Shown here: piece after piece, positions 1 to 8,041 of the stretch
Layout of the letters: each line of letters opens with the position of its first letter
Position numbering within the stretch: the first letter of the stretch is position 1
Assembly: GCA_020444175.1 (NCBI GenBank)
Contig: JAHLLM010000022.1
Coordinates: 1 to 64,000 of the forward strand
Length of the DNA: 64,000 bases
Direction: 5' to 3'
DNA from: Desulfobulbaceae bacterium
GTDB taxonomy: Bacteria > Desulfobacterota > Desulfobulbia > Desulfobulbales > SURF-16
Notes under the pieces: generated by a model
The model's database searches: none
What the model was told of the DNA's origin: nothing
What the model saw: the letters and a program-made list of their open reading frames with translations, nothing else
Program-made: the position numbers and the translations under genes

Positions 1-187
1 CGCCACCGGAAGTAAACGTGGTAGCGCCAGCTGCAACTCCAGTTTGAGCAATGGTCAATACGACTGCGTCTGTTCCTGTATTAGCCGCGCCAAAGGTCTG
101 ACCGGACGCAAGCACGGTACCAACACCCAATACGCCACCGGAAGTAAACGTGGTAGCGCCAGCTGCAACTCCAGTTTGAGCAATGGT
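1..187 (-). repeat. 132-bp tandem repeat inside flagellin 1
   Basis: Bases 1-55 are identical to 133-187, giving a period of 132 bp (44 codons). The in-frame period preserves the flagellin reading frame. The array continues beyond the window start, so its copy number cannot be read here. Confidence 0.85.
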
Positions 188-1900
188 AATTGCAACACCG
201 GACATGCCTGTACCGGCTGCACCAAAGCTCTGGCCGGATCCAAGCATGGTACCATCAGCCAGAACCGAACCGGAAGTAATCGTACTTGACTGAGAAGCCA
301 CACCGGTTGCCCCGATAGCCATAGCAACACCAGACGTACCCGTTCCAGCCGTGTCAATAGCCTGGCCCGCTGCAAGCACGGTCCCGACACCAAGTGTCGA
401 ACCGCTGGCTGCGGTTCCGGTGGCAGTGTAGGTCTCGGAACCGGCAAGAGTCATATCCGCAGTAATGAGTTCAGTGGGGGCAATATTGAGAACAGTACCA
501 GCTTCCAGAGTTGAATCGGTAAGAATTGTACTGGCCACAGAAGTCGAACTGACTTCATCAACTTTGGCATCACCACCTAGAGTTGTACCGGCGCCAAGCA
601 CAGTTCCGGTTCCCAGCACTGAACTTGCGGCAAGGACTGAACCGGAGGCCAGGGTCGAGGAGGCGGTTGTCGTGATATTGGAGACAAAAGTATCACCGGC
701 TATGGTCTGATCCGCTGTCCAGCCTGCATTCAGCACAGAATTGGCAGCAAGGGTTGAACCGGCAGCCGCTGTGGAAGCAACTGTGTTCACTGTATCACCG
801 GATGTATCCAGGTCAGAGGTCAAGGCAACAACATTTCCACCGCCGATGTCATTGACGATAATTTCAGCAGAGCCCTGCTGGTTGATCTGAGCGTATCCCA
901 ATGTGGACATTTCAGTACTGCGGAAAACCGCGTCAGTACCTTCACCTGTAGCAGAACCATGGGTTACAGAAATTGCTCTTCCGTCGGAAGAAGTCATCGT
1001 CAGGAAACCGGCACTGTCAACACTGGCAATAACACCATGCTGGGCTGATTTCTGGTTAATAGCTTTGGCAAGGGCGCCGTCAGAGTCATTAGCAGCAACA
1101 TTCAGCGCACCAATGGTAACGCCGTTAATTTTGAAATCAGAATCTGTTGCTCCCGCAGCAATACTCAAGGTTGTGGTTGATTCCACAACGGCGTCCGCAG
1201 ACACACCAAGCACATCGCTGAACTTGTTAATGGCATCGGCTACGGCAGCCATACTGTTTTCACGGGAGTTATTGTACTGGACATCAATTCCCTCAATGAG
1301 GAAATTCTGATTCTGCAGATTACTATAGATACTGATCTCAACCATACCGGCCGCATCATTAGCCAGAGACAACTGAGAAGTTGCCACATGGCCCATTTTG
1401 GTAGACTCGGCTGAAGCAATGGAAATGTTAACAGTTTCACCGGAGTAGGCACCAACCTGGAACTGCTTGTTGGTAAAGTTACCGGATAAAAGTTTCTGAT
1501 TATTAAATGAAGTTGTCCGGGCAATAATATCAAGTTCTTCCATCAGCTTGCCAATATCCGCCTGGATTGCTGTACGAGATTCAGTGGTCTGTCCATCCTG
1601 GGCCGCCTGAATCGCTTTGGTTTTAATAGTGTTTACGATATTGATTGATTCCTGGAGCGCACCATCAGCGGTCTGCACCATGGAAATACCGTCATTGGCG
1701 TTCCTGATCGCCTGGCCAAGACCGAGTGCCTGAGACTTCAGCGAGTCGGCAATCGCCATACCGGAAGCATCATCGGCAGCCTTGTTGATTCGTAATCCTG
1801 AAGAAAGTTTTTCCAGGGATGTCGATAAGGCGTTGTCGTTCTTGATCATGTTTTTGTGGGCGTTTAACGCTGCCACATTAGTGTTAATACGTAAAGCCAT
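1..1900 (-). CDS. Flagellin with repetitive variable domain, C-terminus beyond window (partial)
   Basis: The minus-strand frame from the ATG at 1900 is open to base 1, giving more than 630 residues without the C-terminal flagellin domain. The N-terminus (about residues 1-180) is a classic D0/D1 region: it begins MALRINTN, then has SLEKLSSGLRIN, ADDASGMAIAD and SFNNQKLLSG motifs. From about residue 370 the protein becomes a Ser/Thr/Gly/Ala-rich tract with many steps such as AGSTLAANSVL and SGSVLAASSVLG, and the last visible part is a 44-residue tandem repeat cut by the window edge. A Shine-Dalgarno GGAGG lies 8 bases before the ATG. It would be exported by the flagellar type III system and polymerise into the filament. 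It is a paralogue of the giant flagellin at 20299-24489 and lies downstream of the glycosylation genes, so it is a likely substrate of those enzymes (inference). Confidence 0.93.
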   Translation of the reverse strand, partial: MALRINTNVAALNAHKNMIKNDNALSTSLEKLSSGLRINKAADDASGMAIADSLKSQALGLGQAIRNANDGISMVQTADGALQESINIVNTIKTKAIQAAQDGQTTESRTAIQADIGKLMEELDIIARTTSFNNQKLLSGNFTNKQFQVGAYSGETVNISIASAESTKMGHVATSQLSLANDAAGMVEISIYSNLQNQNFLIEGIDVQYNNSRENSMAAVADAINKFSDVLGVSADAVVESTTTLSIAAGATDSDFKINGVTIGALNVAANDSDGALAKAINQKSAQHGVIASVDSAGFLTMTSSDGRAISVTHGSATGEGTDAVFRSTEMSTLGYAQINQQGSAEIIVNDIGGGNVVALTSDLDTSGDTVNTVASTAAAGSTLAANSVLNAGWTADQTIAGDTFVSNITTTASSTLASGSVLAASSVLGTGTVLGAGTTLGGDAKVDEVSSTSVASTILTDSTLEAGTVLNIAPTELITADMTLAGSETYTATGTAASGSTLGVGTVLAAGQAIDTAGTGTSGVAMAIGATGVASQSSTITSGSVLADGTMLGSGQSFGAAGTGMSGVAITIAQTGVAAGATTFTSGGVLGVGTVLASGQTFGAANTGTDAVVLTIAQTGVAAGATTFTSGG

Positions 1901-1972
1901 TATTGTTCCTCCTTGAGGGGTTTGTTTACTAAGGGATTCCGTTCCCTTAATTCCAGCACTTACTTAATCATA

Positions 1973-2021
1973 CGATTCTCGATCTTTTTCTTGAGTAATT
2001 TCCCAGACATCACCTCCCTTC
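1973..2021 (-). promoter_or_regulatory. Conserved flagellin mRNA leader element (flagellin 1)
   Basis: The minus strand carries GAAGGGAGGTGA (2010-2021) and GAGAATCG (1973-1980), and the same two blocks occur in the same order in the leader of the second flagellin (24534-24545 and 24505-24512). Here the Shine-Dalgarno-like GGGAGGTG directly abuts an ATG at 2010 that opens a 16-codon frame (MSGKLLKK...) ending at 1960; the flagellin itself starts at 1900 with its own Shine-Dalgarno. A role in post-transcriptional control, for example by a GGA-binding regulator such as CsrA, is inference. Confidence 0.45.
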
Positions 2022-2099
2022 CAAATACAATCATGATACAATCATGCAAAATTTTACGCACATATCCATTAGGCCGTTTACAGAATTCCTGCAATAGTC

Positions 2100-2126
2100 G
2101 TATCGGGTGCAAAGAGGCAATCTTGA
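2100..2126 (-). promoter_or_regulatory. Candidate sigma-28 (FliA) promoter of flagellin 1
   Basis: Reading the minus strand, TCAAGATT (2119-2126), an 11-base spacer, then CCCGATAC (2100-2107). Against the FliA consensus TAAAGTTT-N11-GCCGATAA this matches 6/8 and 6/8 with the exact spacer. It would give a leader of roughly 190 bases before the flagellin ATG. Confidence 0.5.
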
Positions 2127-2180
2127 ATTTTTTTGTCCGGAAATAGATTTTTTTAAATAAACCGGGACAACAGCCTGAAT

Positions 2181-3425
2181 TTAATAGGAAGCGCGAAATT
2201 CGAAGAGGTCGAGAATACGCTGGACGCGATGACAATAGGTGTGTTCGGCGAGAACACGGGCGCGGGCACGATCAGCAATTTCCTGTCGCTCATCGGGGTG
2301 GGAAAGAAAATAATCGGTTAATTTTTTGAGTTCATCACTGCTGCGGTAACAGACAATCTCGCGATCGACATCGAAAAGTTCCGTCATCGCCTGCCGGTAA
2401 TCGGTCAACAGAAAGCTGCCGCAGGCAGACACATCAAACAACCGCTGATTGACAGCACAAACAAGTTGGGCGCTGGTGATATTGAGATTGATAAGAGTCG
2501 AATTGTAGACAAGAGGGGCCTCTTCATGGTAGTCGACCATTCCCATGAGATGAAGATTTTCCTTCTGAAGCCTCTCCCAGCCCTGACCTCCATATATGTG
2601 CAGCCGTAAATCGTCGGGTACGGAGTTCACCACCTCCATCCGGTTTAAAGCCCCGATCTCATCATATACCGACATCTGAAAAGTTCTAAAATCCTTGCCA
2701 TTCATAAAGGCGTCCAGGGCAATTTTGGTATCTTCCGGAAAACCTTGTCTCAATAAGATTATGACTTCATCAACAGACATGCTGTGGTTGCGCTGCCAGG
2801 TTTCGACAACATCCCGGGCAAACTGTATCAACCAGGGATGCCAGCCTGTTTCATGACGGAACTTATTATAGTTCTGAACAGTGCTCAGCGAACCAATGAA
2901 ACTGGCATCGGCCCGATAGTGATCAACCGAGTCAATGGGCCGGAAAACATGCGGATTAGTGGCAAGAGGCAGGTAAAAGGCATCTTTCTTCAGCAGACGC
3001 CGAAACGAGGCCAGATAACCACGGTCCCAGACAAAAGCCATATAATGGGGCGAATGCAGGGTCAAAATAGAGGGAGCGATCAACAGAGGGTTGTCATAAA
3101 ACAGGGACACGTAGTCTATTTGCAATTTTTCAAAAAAATGACGCTCAGGATCATGACGGGGCGGCAAGGTTATGAATATATTGTTGTTATAACCAACGGC
3201 AAAATCAGGTTCAAAGTGCTGCAGCTCTTCCTGAATTTTTTCAAAAACAGCTATCTGCTCCTCCTCTGTGGGCATAGCCTGGACAAGTCGATAATCAAGG
3301 ATAAAAACATGATGCCCGAGCTCCTCAAATGCTGCTGCGTAATCAAGCATTACGCCCGGTGCGGCTATCCCTTCAGCTACGACTACAACTATGCGATACG
3401 TTTTCCTTGAACCTGCTCCCCCCAT
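2181..3425 (-). CDS. Glycosyltransferase, CgeB/group 1-like
   Basis: A 414-residue protein. The N-terminal half has a Rossmann-like opening (RIVVVVAEG, then GHHVFILDY) like the N-terminal domain of CgeB/DUF3880 proteins. The C-terminal half carries the pattern of GT-B group 1 enzymes: LHLMGMVDYHE, then NLNITSAQLVCAVNQRLFD and ACGSFLLTDY, which in this family line the sugar-nucleotide site. The ATG at 3425 shares one base with the stop of the methyltransferase upstream (TAATG), indicating translational coupling. It is the last gene of the glycosylation series before flagellin 1, so it most likely extends or modifies the flagellin glycan; donor and acceptor cannot be read from sequence. Confidence 0.75.
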   Translation of the reverse strand: MGGAGSRKTYRIVVVVAEGIAAPGVMLDYAAAFEELGHHVFILDYRLVQAMPTEEEQIAVFEKIQEELQHFEPDFAVGYNNNIFITLPPRHDPERHFFEKLQIDYVSLFYDNPLLIAPSILTLHSPHYMAFVWDRGYLASFRRLLKKDAFYLPLATNPHVFRPIDSVDHYRADASFIGSLSTVQNYNKFRHETGWHPWLIQFARDVVETWQRNHSMSVDEVIILLRQGFPEDTKIALDAFMNGKDFRTFQMSVYDEIGALNRMEVVNSVPDDLRLHIYGGQGWERLQKENLHLMGMVDYHEEAPLVYNSTLINLNITSAQLVCAVNQRLFDVSACGSFLLTDYRQAMTELFDVDREIVCYRSSDELKKLTDYFLSHPDERQEIADRARARVLAEHTYCHRVQRILDLFEFRASY

Positions 3426-4189
3426 TATTCGCCCCTATTGCCAGATGACAATCTGAACAGCAAATGATATTGGGCGGTCAGGAGATCGACAACGGCATCA
3501 GGAGTAAAGGAAAACAGGCCAAAACAGCGTTGTAAATCAGCTGAACAATCCTCACCGTTAATATGTTTACGATAAAGAGCATCGTAAAATTCAAGTATTG
3601 CCGGAGGAATGTCTCGTTTTTTATCGGCATCCTGATGCCACTGGGCATCACGAATGGATCTTTTACAATTTAAAAGCTCGAATCCGGTATTGGCAAACAT
3701 CTCTACAGCTGTTTCCATTGTAAAAAAACGAAGATGAGTCCTATCCAGCAACCCCAACTCTGTATAATCAAACCTCCCGGCCAGTAAATTCAAAATTAAA
3801 AAAAGATTGCGCAGATTGGGAATACTGGCCAATACATACCCACCTTTGCCGAGATAGGCCTTATGTTTTGCAATAACAGACCATGGATCTTGAAGATGTT
3901 CCAAGACATCTGCATAAATAATCAGGTCGAAATAACCATGATACTTTTCAGGCAAACAAACCTGACAAGCATCACCCACAAAAACCTCATCCAGATAATT
4001 CCGGGCATTTTCCGCCGCTGCCTGAGAATATTCTATGCCAACGACTTCCTGATAACCGCGCTGCGTTTTAAGAAAATACCCCAACGCCCCACCGGAACAA
4101 CCAACATCAAGCGCCCTGGCAAGCCCTGACGGAGCCATATCCGCAACTCCCGGCACCACAAAAGCATATTCCTTTTCTATAGATGGCAT
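3425..4189 (-). CDS. Class I SAM-dependent methyltransferase
   Basis: A 254-residue protein with motif I ALDVGCSGGALGYFL near residue 25 and the later strand DLIIYADVLEHLQDPW typical of the Methyltransf_11/23 group, where the acidic and histidine residues shape the SAM pocket. The C-terminal 90 residues are not a recognised domain. It overlaps the following glycosyltransferase by one base. Given its neighbours it probably methylates a sugar of the flagellin glycan or its precursor (inference). No clear Shine-Dalgarno precedes the ATG at 4189. Confidence 0.75.
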   Translation of the reverse strand: MPSIEKEYAFVVPGVADMAPSGLARALDVGCSGGALGYFLKTQRGYQEVVGIEYSQAAAENARNYLDEVFVGDACQVCLPEKYHGYFDLIIYADVLEHLQDPWSVIAKHKAYLGKGGYVLASIPNLRNLFLILNLLAGRFDYTELGLLDRTHLRFFTMETAVEMFANTGFELLNCKRSIRDAQWHQDADKKRDIPPAILEFYDALYRKHINGEDCSADLQRCFGLFSFTPDAVVDLLTAQYHLLFRLSSGNRGE

Positions 4190-4259
4190 TGTAATTTAAG
4201 AATTATTCATTTCCTGTCGAACAGAAGACGTGTGAAGGATTTACAATATTGTCAAAAAA

Positions 4260-4841
4260 TCAACACGTTCCCTTGCGAGCAGCAGTCAAAAAGCCCTGCA
4301 CATCATTATTCAAGAGTAAAGGGAGCATTTGTTCAATTTTATGGTCTTCCCATTCCCACCACTTTATATCTAGAAGGCTGTCAATAGTCGCCTCATCAAA
4401 TCGGTTTCTTATGAATTTAGCTGGATTTCCGGCATAGATCGAATAAGGAGGAACATCCTTTGCCACTACTGATGAGGTCCCTATCACAGCTCCATCGCCA
4501 ATACTCACACCAGACAAGATGACACAATCCATCCCTAGCCAGACATCATTGCCAATGATAACATTTCCTTTTGATGCAGGATGACCAGATATATGTTGAG
4601 CCTTATCCCATAATGCACTAAAAGGATAAGTAGTCACCCAATCCACTCTATGTTCGCCGCCTAAAAGAATCTTCACACCTTTCGCAATAGAACAAAAAGC
4701 TCCTATTTTAAGGTATGTCCCTTCTTCCCAACTGTAAACCACTGGTTGTCCGTAAGTATAACGACCGATTTCAATTCTTTCATTCAGTTGTGCGTGATGG
4801 GTGGACGTTGATGAATTCATGTGCATATTTTGATTTATCAT
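4260..4841 (-). CDS. CatB-type hexapeptide-repeat O-acetyltransferase
   Basis: A 193-residue protein of the xenobiotic acyltransferase (XAT) subgroup of left-handed beta-helix acetyltransferases. It shows hexapeptide steps (GTYLKIGAFCSIAKGVKI, later IIGNDVWLGMDCVILSG), the GGEHRVDW...TYPF segment that carries the family's catalytic histidine, and the closing YSIYAGNPAKFIR motif that binds acetyl-CoA. AAGGGG precedes the ATG. Members near surface-sugar genes acetylate sugar hydroxyls; here O-acetylation of a flagellin sugar is likely. The gene and its upstream neighbour are clearly more AT-rich than the pse genes, suggesting later acquisition. Confidence 0.82.
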   Translation of the reverse strand: MINQNMHMNSSTSTHHAQLNERIEIGRYTYGQPVVYSWEEGTYLKIGAFCSIAKGVKILLGGEHRVDWVTTYPFSALWDKAQHISGHPASKGNVIIGNDVWLGMDCVILSGVSIGDGAVIGTSSVVAKDVPPYSIYAGNPAKFIRNRFDEATIDSLLDIKWWEWEDHKIEQMLPLLLNNDVQGFLTAARKGTC

Positions 4842-4879
4842 TCTTTGCCCCTTATACTATTTCACATCTAATTACCATC

Positions 4880-6004
4880 TCAAATTCCATCATAATCCAA
4901 ATCAAATGCGCGATACAAATGATATATTTTCTCTTTCAGACATTCATACATTTCTGTATATTTATCATCCACTTCTGCAACTTTCCTACAGTAAAATTTA
5001 TCAGGAAAATAATTTTCCTTATGAGCATTTAACCTGCAAGCTTCTCTTTTTATTTTTTCTTCAATACCTTGACCAAATTTATAAATAATCGGTTTACCAA
5101 TTCGATAATAATTAGCCCCAGCATTCTTTTCGATATACCTGTCAACACATGACCGAATATCATCATTAATTTTTCTTACGGATTTCGTCGCGTCAATTTT
5201 TATATCCCAAAAAGGCAACCCTCGCATAGTAGGCAGAATAGAAGTATTGCACATAAACCATCTCATTGAAACAATACCAAATTCTGTTTCAAAGTTACTT
5301 ACATCTCCACTATATTCATTAGATTTTAATAGGTCGGCATCATTAAAATATTTCTTTAATGACCAAAAAACGCCATGGACATCACGTATAATATGACGCC
5401 AAACAAAATTCATATTTGGTGCCAATAAAACTAAGTTCTCAATGTATGGATAATACAAACCACCCAAAATCGTTCTCATAAAAAATTGCTTTTTATTGAA
5501 AAAATCAGCGCGAGTTAAAATTGCCCCATAATATGTATGTAAGTCTTCGATCATATTTTTATAATTAAAAGCGGCACGCCATGAATTTGCAGGGAAATGA
5601 TCATGGCAAAAATATATATGCTCCTGCCTAATATCCACATCCATCATCTTAGCTAGTTCTGCTTGCAGATAAGTTCCGCCACTCCGGCTAAAACCTGTTA
5701 CAAAAAAATAATTCAAATTACAACTCAGCTTAACGGAGTTTTCAACCCCAAAATAATGAAACAAAAAACTAACAATTTCCGTATATCGGTTAATAACTGG
5801 AAATTTTTCGGGATGCTGGAGGGCGTAAATTAAATCCTCACTATCCCGCTTTAAGTTTTCATTATTTATTTTGAGCCGCTCCTGATAGTCGATATGGCCA
5901 GCTAAATTTCCATGTTCACGCCACGAATACTCAAATGTCCTTTCGTTATAACAGAGCGGCATATGAAATGTGGTTATCGTAATAGGAATTTGAGAATCAA
6001 TCAT
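4880..6004 (-). CDS. Sulfotransferase-like protein (AT-rich)
   Basis: A 374-residue protein with no confident full-length family match. Around residue 105 the segment YFFVTGFSRSGGTYLQAEL resembles the PAPS-binding loop of sulfotransferases (TGxxRSGTT), placed after a hydrophobic strand, and NFVWRHIIRDVHGVFWS resembles their second phosphate-binding segment (R..RD). The first 90 residues look like an extra N-terminal region. AGGAGAAG precedes the ATG. The base composition is markedly AT-rich relative to the island, consistent with horizontal gain. If the assignment is right it could sulfate the flagellin glycan; a nucleotide-binding protein of another type cannot be excluded. Confidence 0.5.
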   Translation of the reverse strand: MIDSQIPITITTFHMPLCYNERTFEYSWREHGNLAGHIDYQERLKINNENLKRDSEDLIYALQHPEKFPVINRYTEIVSFLFHYFGVENSVKLSCNLNYFFVTGFSRSGGTYLQAELAKMMDVDIRQEHIYFCHDHFPANSWRAAFNYKNMIEDLHTYYGAILTRADFFNKKQFFMRTILGGLYYPYIENLVLLAPNMNFVWRHIIRDVHGVFWSLKKYFNDADLLKSNEYSGDVSNFETEFGIVSMRWFMCNTSILPTMRGLPFWDIKIDATKSVRKINDDIRSCVDRYIEKNAGANYYRIGKPIIYKFGQGIEEKIKREACRLNAHKENYFPDKFYCRKVAEVDDKYTEMYECLKEKIYHLYRAFDLDYDGI

Positions 6005-6148
6005 TTCTTCTCCTAATAAAAGAATATGTTAAAAAGGATATCCACCCCGCCCCCTAATGTTATTGAGGGCCTGGATCGAAAACAAAACCATTAAGCGTTT
6101 ATCCATGTCTACATTAGATTCAGCTTGTTAAAGACGCAGGGGCGGGCG

Positions 6149-8029
6149 TCACTCACATAAACCGCCTGCATATAAGGAACAAGAATTGATCCGACCTGAT
6201 TGCCGGAAAAGCGCATCCAACAAAGACATCAACCACGCAAAAACCTCTTGCCAGTCACCAGCTTGCCGCTGCCGAAAAATTCGCATGGAGGCATACCAAG
6301 GTGTAGTGTCACCCTCCAGTCCCCAAACCCAATATGGTAAATGGTAGCGAATAGTCCAAACCGGTTTCCCCAAAGCCCCGGCCAAATGTACCAAAGCGGT
6401 ATCAACTGAGATCACCAGATCCAAATGCGCTATGACAGCAGCAGTGTCGGCAAAATCATGGAGTTCGTGACCCAGATCATCAATTACAAGCCCAGGCGGA
6501 ACCCTATCAATCTCTTTAACAGGTTCCCCTTTCTGCAAACTGAAGAGACGCACGGAAGGAAGAGCCGCCAAGGCAAAGAACGGTTCTATACCACAGGCCC
6601 GTTCTCCATTTTCCGGATGAGCTGTATTACCGGACCAGGCAATGCCGATATTGAAATTATCTTGGGAGAATCTATGCCGAAATTTTTCCAAACGGGACTC
6701 AGGTACATGCAGATAAGGAAATACTCCAGGAACACTCTCCGCTGTTGTCTGGAAAATCCCCGGCAAGCTCATGATGCTGACAGCAAGATCAGTACGCCGC
6801 GAACTATCCGATCCTTTCAGGGTCAACTCATCAATGTCCGGCATCATTGCTAATAACGGATGTAATTCAGTTTGTGCTTCCACAACAAGTTTTCGGCAAC
6901 GGCCTTTCACCAAAGGGAGATAACGGGCAAATTGAATTGTGTCTCCAAATCCCTGTTCAGAGAGAACGACAATTGACTTGTCGGAAACATCCGAGCCATC
7001 CCAGCGGGGAAGGTCGGCGTAAAAACTGTTGGCTGCCAGCCAGTCAGCTCTTTTTAATCGCCATTCATACTCCGGCCATGCTTCCAGGTAGTTGCCGGTC
7101 AGAAGCAACAGAAAAGCCTTGTTGACATGGGCTTCAACATATTCAGGGAAAATACGAATTGCTTCGGAATGCTTTACAATGGCCTCATGATAACGATGTA
7201 GGGCGTTCAGTGAGCAGCCCCAGTTATAATATGCCCTGGCCAACTCCGGCACCAATTCCGTGCTACGGCGGTAAAACTCTATGGCTTTGTCAAATAAACC
7301 CTGTTCGTGAAAAACACTTCCCATATTGCAATAGACCTCGGCAAAATCAGGCTGCAAATATAGAGCACTGGCGAATGAGGCAATTGCCTCGATGAGCATG
7401 CCTTGATCATGAAGAAGCTGACCGAGATTATTATGAGCCTCTTCAGAACGAGGCTCCAGCCTGACAGTCTCTTCGAAATCTCTTCTTGCCTCTTCGAACT
7501 GATCAAGCTCTCGGAATATCCCTCCACGGTTTGTATGAGCACCGGCATGATCCGGCTGCAATTCAAGCACCTTGTTATATTGAATCAGTGCCTCAGAAAG
7601 ATTTCCCTGTCGGTGCAGCACGAGACCAAGATTAAACCTGACTTCCACAGCTCCGGGATGAAAACGGATTATATTGTTATATGGATCGAGATAATCACCA
7701 CGAAGTTGAATGGCCTGCAGATAATGTTTGACTGCTGTTGCCTCATCACCTTTAGCACGGCACACTTGCCCCAAACTATTATGATATTCTGCTGCCATGG
7801 GATTTACGGAAACAGCTTTTTCAATCAACTCAGATGCAATCTGATACCTGCATCCCTGAAGAGCAATAAGCCCCAAAAGGTGAAGGGCATCCGGCTGATT
7901 TGGCTCTTTCTGAAGAACAGCCTCATACATTCGCTGCGCTTCTGTAAACCGGCCGGCACGATGAAGACGAAGAGCCTCCTCAAGAGCAGTGGCGGAATCG
8001 TATGTATCAACCAAATTTAACGGCGTCAC
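6149..8029 (-). CDS. TPR protein with C-terminal GT9-like glycosyltransferase domain
   Basis: A 626-residue protein with about eight tetratricopeptide repeats (roughly residues 10-315; motifs such as AEYHNSLGQVCRAKGD and AEVYCNMGSVFHEQGLFDKAI) followed by a GT-B domain of heptosyltransferase type: SIVVLSEQGFGDTIQFARYL at about 350 and VISVDTALVHLAGALGKPVW near 560, the D-T-x-x-x-H-L-A motif of the GT9-like C-terminal half. The start is a GTG at 8029 with only a weak Shine-Dalgarno. It lies 12 bases after the Maf gene. TPR-glycosyltransferases of this build are common beside flagellin genes. The TPR part may hold the long repetitive flagellin acceptor (inference). Confidence 0.82.
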   Translation of the reverse strand: MTPLNLVDTYDSATALEEALRLHRAGRFTEAQRMYEAVLQKEPNQPDALHLLGLIALQGCRYQIASELIEKAVSVNPMAAEYHNSLGQVCRAKGDEATAVKHYLQAIQLRGDYLDPYNNIIRFHPGAVEVRFNLGLVLHRQGNLSEALIQYNKVLELQPDHAGAHTNRGGIFRELDQFEEARRDFEETVRLEPRSEEAHNNLGQLLHDQGMLIEAIASFASALYLQPDFAEVYCNMGSVFHEQGLFDKAIEFYRRSTELVPELARAYYNWGCSLNALHRYHEAIVKHSEAIRIFPEYVEAHVNKAFLLLLTGNYLEAWPEYEWRLKRADWLAANSFYADLPRWDGSDVSDKSIVVLSEQGFGDTIQFARYLPLVKGRCRKLVVEAQTELHPLLAMMPDIDELTLKGSDSSRRTDLAVSIMSLPGIFQTTAESVPGVFPYLHVPESRLEKFRHRFSQDNFNIGIAWSGNTAHPENGERACGIEPFFALAALPSVRLFSLQKGEPVKEIDRVPPGLVIDDLGHELHDFADTAAVIAHLDLVISVDTALVHLAGALGKPVWTIRYHLPYWVWGLEGDTTPWYASMRIFRQRQAGDWQEVFAWLMSLLDALFRQSGRINSCSLYAGGLCE

Positions 8030-8041
8030 AATTCTTTCTGG

